Origin: Pseudo-nitzschia pungens
Taxonomy: Eukaryota; Bacillariophyta; Bacillariophyceae; Bacillariales; Bacillariaceae
DNA: 64,000 bases
NCBI GenBank assembly: GCA_037355855.1
Contig: CM074769.1
Coordinates: forward strand, 1,488,001-1,552,000
Direction of reading: 5' to 3'
The stretch's first letter is position 1. Each line of letters opens with the position of its first letter. Below the pieces are notes generated by a model. The model was not told the origin of the DNA. It did not search any database and saw only the letters and a program-made list of their open reading frames with translations. Shown one piece after another: positions 21,767-32,046 of the stretch. A program made the translations under genes and the position numbers.

Positions 21767-23389
21767 CGTCCGAAAACTGGTTCGCGACCCCTCCCAAGAA
21801 TTTATTTAGGGGGGTCGCGATTTATTCCTGGCTCATTTTGACGTAGCTCGATTCCTAGCTCTCTCCCGATTCGCAACCCCAATCGCGACCCAGTTACTAC
21901 CTCAATTGCGAGAAAAAAAAATAAAAAAAATAAAATTCAAACTCGACCCAAATTTTTTTTCAATCTGACTCATTATTACCGACCCTACCATCATTATATA
22001 TTATGAGACTGTTGCAGAAATTCACTCCCAAAAATTGATTTCTCATCCCGACACAAAGTATTTCCCATCACACCCCTCAAGAAATTCATCACAAAAATCA
22101 CAATTATTACCCGAAGCCCAGGAATCGCGACCCCCATGAAAAAAATTTTTGAAACACTATGAAGCAAAATATGAGTCTTTCTTTTGATAAATATTGATAT
22201 TACTCTAATAATTGTTTATTCTCTGTTCAATTTTCTCACACACGCACACACAAATTTTGGTTCGTTAAAAGAAGTCGTCGTCCTTGAAATCGTCGTTGCT
22301 TCTCGCTTCGATCGTCTTCGTCCTCCCTGAAGTCGTCGTTGCTCTTCGCTCCAAATTGCCTTCCTCTTCGTCGTCCTCCCTGAAATCGTCGTCCTCTCTG
22401 AAATTGTCGTTGCTCTTCGCTTCGATTGGCTTCGTCGTCCTCTCTGAAATCGTCGTTGCTCTTCGCTTCGATCGTCTTCGTCGTCCTTGAAATCGTTGTT
22501 GCTCTATGCTCCGATCGGCTTCGTCCTCATGCACACCACACAAATTTTGGTTCAAACGATTTTTAAATAATGGTCATCGTGATAATTTCATCCATACCGG
22601 TATCTGTACTGCCAGTAAAGGTCTCCTCACATCGCATCATATTTCATCAGTTGCAATCGCATCATTTTGTCAGTTGCGATCCCATCATATTTGTCTTGCG
22701 ATCGCAATATGTGTCAGTTGCCCCGTCGCATCATTTTTCGCATCATTTTTCAGTTGCCCCGTCGCATTAAAGTTGATTCTTCCCTATCAGTAGCAAGCAG
22801 GCAACTCAATGCAGAATTAGAACAATTGAAATCCATTATCAATACCCCAGATCTTGATGCGGTTTACTCACCGTCGCATTGTATTTCATTTGCCATTGCA
22901 TCCTATTTCATCAGCAGTTGCAGTCGCCTCCCTATCAGGAGCAAGCAGGCAAGTCAATGATGCACAGTTAGACGAATCAAAATCCATTATTAATACCTCC
23001 TCCAACCTTGATGTGGTTCACTTACCATTTCCAGTTGCCGTCTTTCTTGTTCCATTCCGACCCAAAATTATGTGAAGTAAGATTTACGACCGACACATGC
23101 ATTTTCTGTCATGCATTTATTTGCTGAGAATTGATTTCTTCTACATGATAGCAGTAGAGTTACTACTACTAGTAGTATGTACCGTACTGAAGTAATAGTA
23201 GAAACCAGTAGAAACCTGATGGTGGTATTGCGCGCCACCTAAACCACAGAGAGCCAGCCCCGCTGCGCCATAATTTTGGACTACCTCTTATGTACTACTA
23301 CCTACGCACTGCAGTAGTATGTAGCAGCAGTGTATAACTGTACTACTACTACAAGCAGCAAGAATAGTACTACCTCAGTGAATATACCA

Positions 23390-25255
23390 TCAAATCAAAT
23401 ATCTGAATGAATCTGGCCATTCTTTGTGTGATTCCAGTGTGAATATTCCTCATCCTATCCATGGGCAAGAGTATGCAAAAAGAAGTATTCAAAAATCACC
23501 AATAATTTGGATGTCACCACTGAATAATTAATATTTGGCCCAGTACCGCAGCATTCTTTAGTAGAAAATACTGTAAAATCAAATATCTGAATGAATCTGG
23601 CCAATCTTTGTGTGATTCCAGTGTGAATATTCCTCATCCTATGCATGGGCAAGAGTATGCAAAAAGAAGTATTCAAAAATCACCAATGGTATGGGTGTCA
23701 CCACTGAATAATTAATATTTGGCCCAGTACTGTGGAATTTACTAGAAACTACTGTAAAATCACATATCTGAATGAATGTGGCCAATAGTTGTGTGATTCC
23801 AGTGTGTATATTCCTCATACTATGCATGGGCAAGAGTATGCAAAAACAAGTATTCAAAAATCACCTATAATTTGGGTGTCACCACTGAATAATTAATATT
23901 TGGTCCACTACTGCAGAATTCACTAGAAAAAAGTACCAAATCAAATATCTGAATGAATGTGGCCAATAGTTGTGTGATTCCAGTGTGAATATTTCTCATC
24001 CTATGCATGGGCAAGAGTATTGAAAAAGAAGTATTCAAAAATCACCAATAGTTTGGATGTCACCACTGAATAATTAGTATTTGGTTAACTACTGCGTCTG
24101 ATAACTGATTTTAGACGTGGGTCAAAAATTTTCGTGCTGGATGTCACCACTGAATAATTAGTAGTTGGCCCAGTACCGCAGGCATTCTTTAGTAGAAAAT
24201 ACTGTAAAATCAAATATCTGAATGAATCTGGCCAATCTTTGCTTTGTGTGATTCCAGTGTGAATATTCCTCATCCTATGCATGGGCAAGAGTATGCAAAA
24301 AGAAGTATTCAAAAATCACCTATAATTTGGGTGTCACCACTGAATAATTAATATTTGGCCCAGTACTGTGGAATTTACTAGAAACTACTGTAAAATCACA
24401 TATCTGAACAAATGTGGCCAATAGTTGTGTGATTCCAGTGTGTATATTCCTCATACTATGCATGGGCAAGAGTATGCAAAAACAAGTATTCAAAAATCAC
24501 CTATAATTTGGGTGTCACCACTGAATAATTAATATTTGGTCCACTACTGCAGAATTCACTAGAAAAAAGTACCAAATCAAATATCTGAATGAATGTGGCC
24601 AATAGTTGTGTGATTCCAGTGTGAATATTTCTCATCCTATGCATGGGCAAGAGTATTGAAAAAGAAGTATTCAAAAATCACCAATAGTTTGGATGTCACC
24701 ACTGAATAATTAGTATTTGGTTAACTACTGGAAAATGTACTGGAAAAAATTACCAAATCACATATCTGAATGAATGTGGCCAATAGTTGTGTGATTCCAG
24801 TGTGAATATTTCTCATCCTATGCATGGGCAAGAGTATTGAAAAAGAAGTATTCAAAAATCACCAATGGTATGGGTGTCACCACTCAATAATTAATATTTG
24901 GTCCACTACTGCGGAATTTACTAGAAAAAAATACTAAATCACATATCTGAACAAATGTGGCCAATAGTTGTGTGATTCCAGTGTGAATATTTCTCATCCT
25001 GTGCATGGGCAAGACTATTCAAAAAGAAGTATTCAAAAATCACCAATAATTTGGGTGTCACCACAGAATAATTAATATTTGGTTAACTACTGCAGAATTT
25101 ACTAGAAAAAAGTATCAAATCACATATCTGAACAAATCTGGCCAATATTTGTGTGATTCCAGTGTGAATATTTCTCATCCTATGCATGGGGAAGAGTATG
25201 CAAAAAGAAGTATTCAAAAATCACCAATGGTATGGATGTCACCATTGAATAACTG
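23390..25255. repeat. 181-bp tandem array (TIR copy 2)
   Basis: About ten units of the same 181-bp repeat as in copy 1. A block near 23717 recurs near 24357 with shared variants (TGTGTATATTCCTCATACT, CAAAAACAAGTATTC), a higher-order period of about 640 bp. One junction near 24097 contains a foreign stretch (GACGTGGGTCAAAAATTTTC). Confidence 0.85.
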
Positions 25256-26284
25256 AATACATCACCTGGTGACAAGTGCTTCGCAGCAAAAATATTTCTA
25301 TCGCATCGTGATGTAGCAAAAGACATTTCCATGGTTAGACTCGAACCACTACAGTACATTTTCACACAGTACCACTATTACACTCTAGTGCTGTTGAGCA
25401 TGTGTTCTCTTTACGTTATAATGCTACGTACTTTCGGTTCATACTACTAGGTACGGGCATGTACTCACCACCAGTCATTTTTTGTTGTACTCAGCCAGTA
25501 GATTCACTACCAGAATCTACGTACTACATTGATGTCATTTTTTTCACTCAGCCTGTACACCCAGTACTGTAGACTACTACTGTAACGTACGACAACATAG
25601 TGGTGAATTTTGAGATTCAACGTATCCTGTATTTTCCGCCCCACATCTCCCTCGTGAAGGATGTGTCATAATTTTCATTTTCGTTTCGGCGTTGGAATTT
25701 TCTGGCCGGTCCAGTTGAAAGTGAACCACGAGGCGCCTGGTACCATCTTGGAGAGACAAACGGCAAAGAAAGTATAGAACTGATCACTCTTGAAATCTTT
25801 GTTACCGTTTTCTTTTGCTATCAAGGTAGGGTGGGCTGCAGTCCTCGAATCACCTGGCTTACCCAGATATCTACGAGTACGACGCGCGAACGAACCTGCA
25901 GAGGACGACAAAGACGATCGGAACAACGAAGACCGAAGACACTAAAAGGTATGACGAAGGTACGATCGTAGAAGAGGGGGACGACGATGACGAGCGAGCT
26001 GACGACGACGACCGGGACGACGATGACGACCGGGACGACGATGACGACTAACCGCCCGTTGTTTATTTTGTACAACCGTACAACCACACACAGATCGTAG
26101 CAAAGAGCAACGACGAAGACGATCGAAGCGAAGAGCAACGACGACTTCAAGGACGACAAACACGATCGAAACGAAGAGCAACGACGATTTCAAGGACGAC
26201 GACGAACGACAAACGACCGATACGATTGTTGAAGAGGGGAACAACCGATACGATCGAAAGACGGCGATAGTTCTTTAAAAATAT

Positions 26285-27815
26285 TCTCGTGTATTATCCC
26301 CCCTGTATTATCGACGCGTTGCTGCTGCTTGCTGTCCCCCCTGTATTGTCGACGCGTTCGTTGCTGCTTGCTGCTTGCTGCTTGCTGTCCCCCCTGTATT
26401 TTCGACGCGTTCGTTGCTGCTTGCTGTCCCCCCTGTATTGTCGACGCGTTCGTTGCTGCTTGCTGCTTGCTACTTGCTGTTTCCCCTGTATTTTCGACGC
26501 GTTCGTTGCTGCTTGCTGTCCCCCCTGTATTGTCAACGCGTTTGTTGCTGCTTGCTGCTTGCTGTCCCCCCTGTATTTTCGACGCGTTCGTTGCTGCTTG
26601 CTGTCCCCCCTGTATTGTCAACGCGTTTGTTGCTGCTTGCTGCTTGCTGTCCCCCCTGTATTTTCGACGCGTTCGTTGCTGCTTGCTGTCCCCCCTGTAT
26701 TGTCAACGCGTTCGTTGCTGCTTGCTGCTTGCTGCTTACTGCTGTCCCCCCCTGTATTATCGACGCGTTGCTGCTTCTTGCTGCCCCCCCCCTGTATTAT
26801 CGACGCGTTGCTCCTGCTCGCTGTCCCCCCTGGTGTATTATCGACGCGTTGCTGCTTGCTGTCCCCCCCTGTATTATCGACGCGTTGCTGCTTGCTGTCC
26901 CCCCTGTATTATCAACGCGTTGCTGCTGCTCGCTGTCCCTCCTGTATTATCGACGCGTTGTTGCTTGCTGCTGCTTGCTGTCCCCCCCCTGTATTATCGA
27001 CGCGTTGCTGCTGCTTGCTGTCCCCCTCCTGTATTATCGACGCGTTGCTGCTGCTTGCTGTCCCCCTCCTGTATTATCGACGCGTTGCTGCTGCTTGCTG
27101 TCCCCCCCTGTATTATCGACGCGTTGCTGCTGCTTGCTGTCCCCCCTGTATTATTGACGCGTTTGTATTATCGACGCGTTGCTGCTTGCTGCTTGCTGTC
27201 CCCCCTGTATTATCGACGTGTTTGTATTATCGATGCGTTGCTGTTTGTATTATCGACGCGTTGGTTGCTGCTTGTTGTCCCCCCTGTATTATCGACGCGT
27301 TGCTGTTTGTATTATCGACGCGTTGCTGCTGCTTGCTGTCCCCCCCTGTATTATCGACGCGTTGCTGCTGCTTGCTGTCCTCCCTTTATTATCAACGCGT
27401 TCGTTGCTGCTTGCTGTCCCCCCTGTATTATCGACGTGTTGCTGCTTGCTGCTTGCTGTCCCCCCCTGTATTATCGACGCGTTGCTGCTGCTTGCTGTTT
27501 TATCGACGCGTTGCTGCTTGCTGGGGGGTATTATCGACGCGTTGCTGCTGCTTGCTGTCCCCCCCTGTATTATCGACGTGTTGCTGCTGCTTGCTGTCCC
27601 CCCCTGTATTATCGACGTGTTGCTGCTGCTTGCTGTCCCCCCCTGTATTATCAACGAGTTGCTGCTGCTTGCTGTTTTATCGACGCGTTGCTGCTTGCTG
27701 TCCCCCCCCTGTATTATCGACGCGTTGCTGCTGCTTGCTGTCCCCCCCTGTATTATCGACGCGTCGCTGCTGCTTGCTGTCCCCCCTGTATTATCGACGT
27801 GTTGCTGCTTGCTGC
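26285..27815. repeat. CTG/poly-C minisatellite (TIR copy 2)
   Basis: About 1.5 kb of the unit CCCCCCTGTATTATCGACG plus CGTTGCTGCTGCTTGCTGT, twice as long as in copy 1. Early units carry TTTTCGACGCG or TTGTCAACGCG variants in alternation, so subfamilies arose by local duplication. All three plus-strand frames are open over most of it. Confidence 0.85.
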
Positions 27816-27819
27816 TTGG

Positions 27820-28172
27820 TGTCATTGTCAGTCCATACTGTGATGGTGTGTGTCGGACCAAAGGGAGGGTGACTTCGGCTTTCGCAGAAGAAATAAAATC
27901 CATAAGATCGTTCTTAACATAATAAGTTCGGCAATCAATGTTGGACTTCAAGTGAAATGAAAGTCCTCTACAGACATATCGGTAGGTGTGAAAGTGGCTC
28001 GATTCTTGTTTGTATCCCTTGAAGGATTTTGATTTTCTACTTCTTCCGGAGGCAATGCAGTTGCGACAATGGAATGTCTTGGGTATTCTGGGCTCATTGG
28101 CAAAGTGCCTTGGGTCGGAGGAAGCTTTCGGCATGGTGGTGTGTGTTTTTGTGATGGTGCGATGTCCCGGTA
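27820..28172 (-). other. Copy-2-specific segment with a Cys/His-rich frame
   Basis: This segment lies between the minisatellite and the right end of TIR copy 2 and is absent from copy 1. On the minus strand it reads through about 110 residues beginning near 28134 (MPKASSDPRHFANEPRIPK). It contains cysteine and histidine pairs: FHCRNC, then SSHFHTYRYVC, then LSFHLKSNIDC. The frame then runs on into the minisatellite without a stop. It could be a captured gene fragment or a remnant of the element's own protein; no family is recognised. Confidence 0.35.
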
Positions 28173-28539
28173 TGTGATGTGACACCACTGAAAAAAAAAG
28201 TTCACAAAGGTGCGTGACGAAACACTTTGGTGTGATTGAAGTAAATTGGATTAAAAATTATTTGTTGTGTTGAGTCAAGTGTGTCAAATGTGTAAAATGG
28301 AATGAAAGTGTGAAGAGGGACTGAATGTCAGGGTCTAGAACAGAACATTTCCGTCGACACGTTGGGGGAGTTGAGAAAAGGGAGAAATGTGGTTGAGAAT
28401 AATGGAAAAAAGTGGAGAATAATGGAAAAAAGGTTGTGAAATAAAAAATTGGGGTCGCGTTTTTTTTAGACAAGTCGCGATTGGGTCGCGATCCGGTCGC
28501 GATTGGTCGCGATGGGTCGCGAACCAGTTTTCGGACGTC

Positions 28540-28555
28540 TGTAAAGTCCTGCCAT
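28540..28555 (-). pseudogene. Start codons of the element X gag gene
   Basis: ATG at 28555-28553 in CCATGG context begins the gag of element X. Only about the first five codons lie here; the rest continues at 21766 after the TIR insertion. The TC at 28538-28539 is the second copy of the target duplication. Confidence 0.65.
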
Positions 28556-28775
28556 GGTTGTTTCTTGATTCGATTCAGAGCGTTCGATCGATTCGGTGTT
28601 CGATCGCTTCGTTGTTCTTGCTTCGATCGGTTCTTTCGGAGATTGCGATCGATCGTTGTTTCTTTTTGCTTGTCAGGGTATCGATGTATCCCTGTTGTTT
28701 AGGATAAAGGTTGTTTCTTGGATTCAGTACTGAGTTGGTTCTGTTTCTACTTTAAAGCACAAACAGTAATTACTG
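28556..28775 (-). promoter_or_regulatory. Leader of element X
   Basis: The untranslated leader lies between the 5' LTR and gag of X. The bases next to the LTR (minus strand CAGTAATTACTG) form another palindrome, and no TGG-type tRNA primer site is evident. Confidence 0.45.
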
Positions 28776-29081
28776 TGTTACGGTCTAGAGTAGAAATACA
28801 CGATAAGAGTATTTTAAAGATGAAAGATTCATAAAATTGTGTTATAAAAGAGAATGGTTGAATACTTTACGAGATGGGAATGATTCCTTGAGTATCGGTG
28901 AACGATCGAATAATGAGATATTATTCGGTGGGCATAATATCAATAATCGTTGATGCATGGGAATCTTTGTTTATCTTGATATTTGAATAATATTCAGTAT
29001 ATGTACATGAATATTATTTATATATTCTTGTATATTGGAACGTATGCGGGATTCAATAATCATTTACGTCAACATGTCACA
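28776..29081 (-). repeat. 5' LTR of element X
   Basis: The 306-bp LTR is almost identical to 1884-2189, with TG...CA ends. TCCCC follows at 29082-29086. Confidence 0.88.
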
Positions 29082-29562
29082 TCCCCACTTGAACACACCA
29101 GTTTCTGCTCTACCGGTATTCATCCCTAATCCTTACCTACGGTACTGCAATCCAGCACCAATACCACTAGTAGTAGCGTTAAGCACTGAATTCAGATCCG
29201 TCACCACTACTACTACTTCAATCAACTACTACAATCAATCCCTGATTTTCTTAAATCCATCCCTATCATAATACCATCAACCCACCATGTTGTGACTCTA
29301 GGCTCATCCCTACTACTACTTCAATCCACTTCTAGTAGTAAGGTTTACCATAAATCACTGAGTCTAGATCTATTCTTAAAACAATCCACTACGAGTAACA
29401 AGTTACCACCATCAACTAAGTTTTTCTCGAATTTCTTGTACGTACATACCGGTAGATTCTTTACGGTTGTTCCTACTATCGTCTAGTGATGGCATTGTCA
29501 AAAATTGCGCTTGTTCATTTTTGATGAGCAATCTTAACATGTTCCGAAGTAAAGCTTACTCG

Positions 29563-30601
29563 TACCGTAAGGGTTTAGTCACTAACACCGTCATGACACC
29601 GTAGAATACAGTAGTTTTTCTACACGTGCATCAGTTAATGGTTTTAGTGATAAAACCCCCTCCTGTCACACTGTCTGTCTGCCTACCATAATTTCGATCG
29701 ATAGAGGTTTGAAATAGAGGTTCAAAATCTCCGAGTCGAAATTTTGCTCACTTTTTTTTGCTCCCATCATGTTTTATTTGCAACACTAATAACAAAGGCA
29801 TGTCTCTCTGTAACAAATAGACCACTTTAAACTATTAGATCGATCCACAAATTGGAGGGCTTCTCCTTCTTTATATAATAGAGCTCTTCGAAGCGTTCCT
29901 GTTTGAATCCTTTGAGAGGGGACCGAGATATTAATTTTCGCCGTACTTTCAGGTGTTTTTGCTTGCTGTTTCTTGGGGGGAGTGTACTCAGTCTACAGTT
30001 CGATTCTCAAAAACGACTTGTCCAATCCATCTGCAAATTGGAGGCCTTGTCTATCTTGATATAAGAGAGCTGTTCGAAGCGTTCCTGTCCAAATCGACGA
30101 AGAGGGGACCGAGATATTAATTTTCGCTGTAGTTTGGACCGGGGGAGTTTTCGGACCAAAAAAAGACGCAATTTTGCTGCTGCTTGGACCCTTCGATTCT
30201 CCAAACCAAGCGCTCCAATCGATTCGAAACTTGCAGGTCTCCTTCCTCTAATAGTGTAGATGGTGCAGCTACAAGGGGATAATTACGACACAGGTGGTTA
30301 TGGAGATAGAGGGGGTGTGACAACTCTTAGTGCTGCGGTTGTTGAAATGGAGTTTTTTTGAGTTTTCGAGCGGATTTTGTGGCCCAATGTAAGAAAAGGT
30401 CAGGCACGCAAATAATAAGCTTATTGGGTATCATTGGAAAGCTCGTGACCTTGCCATTTCTCTCATCGAGTATAAATTAGTGTCCAAGCTGATGTCTTAG
30501 AGTGATTACAGTTAGACTAAACAGTGGATCGTTTGCTGTTGCTCTGGCTCATAACCAGTCCCCAAAAACAAGACGGTATTAGTGACTAAACCCTTACCGT
30601 A
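29563..30601. mobile_element. Inverted-repeat element with internal repeats
   Basis: TACCGTAAGGGTTTAGTCAC at 29563 is matched in inverse at about 30572-30601, giving arms of 30 bp with two mismatches. Inside, a diverged unit of about 180 bp recurs, with GAGGGGACCGAGATATTAAT near 29919 and 30102 and AAGCGTTCCTGT near 29891 and 30077. No target duplication or gene was identified. Confidence 0.5.
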
Positions 30602-30854
30602 TGCATTCATTAGCTAGAACATGCAGAATGAATCATCTCAATCAAAATCGATTTCGGAGATTTTGGTCGAGTAAACAAATAGGACCAATCGGATCAGTAT
30701 TAGGCCTAAACTAATACGTAGTATTTGACTAATATGACTGACAAAATTAAATTGCCAAAATCTACTGCGCTGCAGCACGAGCAAGGTTAATCTTACTATC
30801 GAAGCATTATTGTTTTTAATGTTAGTACAAAGTAAGATTAAGGTTAACTTACTC

Positions 30855-31365
30855 GTACTACGAAATTCCTATCAGCTGATCCCCCCCATTTTTAATCAGA
30901 TTAACTCGGGGAGTTTAGGGCAATTTGACCTTCGTCTGGTGGTACATTTTTCTACTGGAGTCTACTGCACGACTCAGTCATTTCCCAGAAAGAAACTCTG
31001 GTACTAATTTTTTACACAAATTCATGTACAAATTAGGCTACAACTCCTCCTGACCATGGTGATTGAATTGGAAGCAGTTGCAATAGACTTGTAGCCATAC
31101 CACCTATGTCCATCCAACCCTTGTGCCCAGAGTTTGTTTATCTGGTGTTATCAAGTCAAGATTGGTTGAGTAGGAGCCAAAATGTAATTTTGAACAATAT
31201 CATGTAGAATTAGTACTGGAGAGATTTCTCAACGAGTTGCCTTGGAGATGCTCTGTAGAGCCGTGTAGAAAAATGTACTACCAGACGAAGGTCAAAATGC
31301 CATAAACTCCCCGAGTTAATCTGATTAAAAATGGGGGGGATCAGCTGATAGGAATTTCGTAGTAC
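30855..31365. mobile_element. Foldback element with 101-bp arms
   Basis: Two nearly perfect inverted arms, 30855-30955 and 31265-31365, flank 309 bp of spacer. The outer end reads GTACTACGAAATTCCTATCA in both arms. A diverged copy of one arm occurs alone at about 47196-47309, so this is a dispersed family. No protein is encoded. The surrounding spacer (29087-29562, 30602-30854, 31366-31970) shows no gene. Confidence 0.7.
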
Positions 31366-31972
31366 CAGGGACTCGTAGATCACTACCGGTAGATGAGTCG
31401 CACTACAGATATGTACTACTAACCTTACCAGTAGTACGTACCGGTATCATTCCGATAGCTTTGAGCTTCCACAAGATAAACGGGTTGATAACGGACCGTC
31501 CGTCGTTCGAAAGTGCGTACGACTACGTGTACGAGCGCCCATAAAAGTGCGTGATTACGGGTACTGGTACGAGAAAGAGAGCCGCTGTACGGTTATGTTT
31601 CGAAAAGACTCATGGTAATGTTGTCATCGTCACGAAGTAAGTTAACCTTACTAGTAAGTTACTGTATTTTTTTTTGATAGTGAGGCCAGTAATTAAGGTT
31701 ACCCAGATTCAGTTTCTTGCCTCGTTTGATGGTGACATCCCAAGCAAAAAAACGAAACTTGCACCAACCTCTGATTCCCAACGTATCGTTCGAAGCGCTC
31801 GGAACAGAGAATCTTTCGGATCAGTCAACAATCGTCAATTCTAGTTCCGATTCCGATTTGCAACTCGACGGAATACATCCACCTTCGGTTTGGTGACAAA
31901 GAAGACAACCAGCTCCCGAATATCGGTCACCAACCCGATTGCAGTTTCCGATATTATCTAAAAGTATTCCAC

Positions 31973-32040
31973 TTCACTCCACTCCACTCCACTCCACTCC
32001 ATCCAACCAATTCTGTTCTATTCTATTCTATTCTATTCGA
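31973..32040. repeat. CACTC and TCTAT short tandem repeats before homoserine kinase
   Basis: CACTC units at about 31973-32001 and CTATT units at about 32018-32037 lie in the presumed 5' untranslated region. An upstream in-frame ATG at 31939 would translate these repeats and is therefore not preferred as the start. Confidence 0.7.
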
Positions 32041-32046
32041 TCCGAA

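Larger units (their letters stand above)
21767..28537. mobile_element. Large TIR element, copy 2
   Basis: The 6,771-bp sister of the element at 13387-19060 has the same architecture. Terminal inverted repeats of 24 bp (CGTCCGAAAACTGGTTCGCG...) match perfectly at both ends, and TC is duplicated at 21765-21766 and 28538-28539. It is longer than copy 1 because the 181-bp array (23390-25255) and the CTG/poly-C minisatellite (26285-27815) are expanded and because it carries about 380 bp of extra DNA at 27820-28200. It lacks a recognisable transposase. It interrupts the gag gene of element X after codon six. Confidence 0.85.
1884..29081 (-). mobile_element. LTR retrotransposon X, split by nested insertions
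   Basis: Two 306-bp direct repeats with TG...CA ends lie at 1884-2189 and 28776-29081, and they differ by about one base. The five bases outside them match (TCCCC at 1879-1883 and 29082-29086), which marks one integration event. Without the Gypsy element C (2715-20103) and the large TIR element (21767-28537), X is only about 3.0 kb. It then holds a leader, a gag-like gene on the minus strand and about 1.1 kb of apparently non-coding DNA. No reverse transcriptase or integrase was found, so X looks like a non-autonomous, gag-only element. Its superfamily is uncertain; the gag zinc-knuckle style suggests Copia-like. Confidence 0.85.

Noticed and set aside
21797..28537. TIR copies as autonomous elements or virus-like integrants
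   Set aside because: No transposase, integrase, capsid or polymerase sequence was found in either copy; the interior is tandem repeats.
31939..32046. Upstream in-frame start for homoserine kinase
   Set aside because: It would translate CACTC and TCTAT simple repeats into the protein. The ATG at 32047 lies just after them and is the better start.
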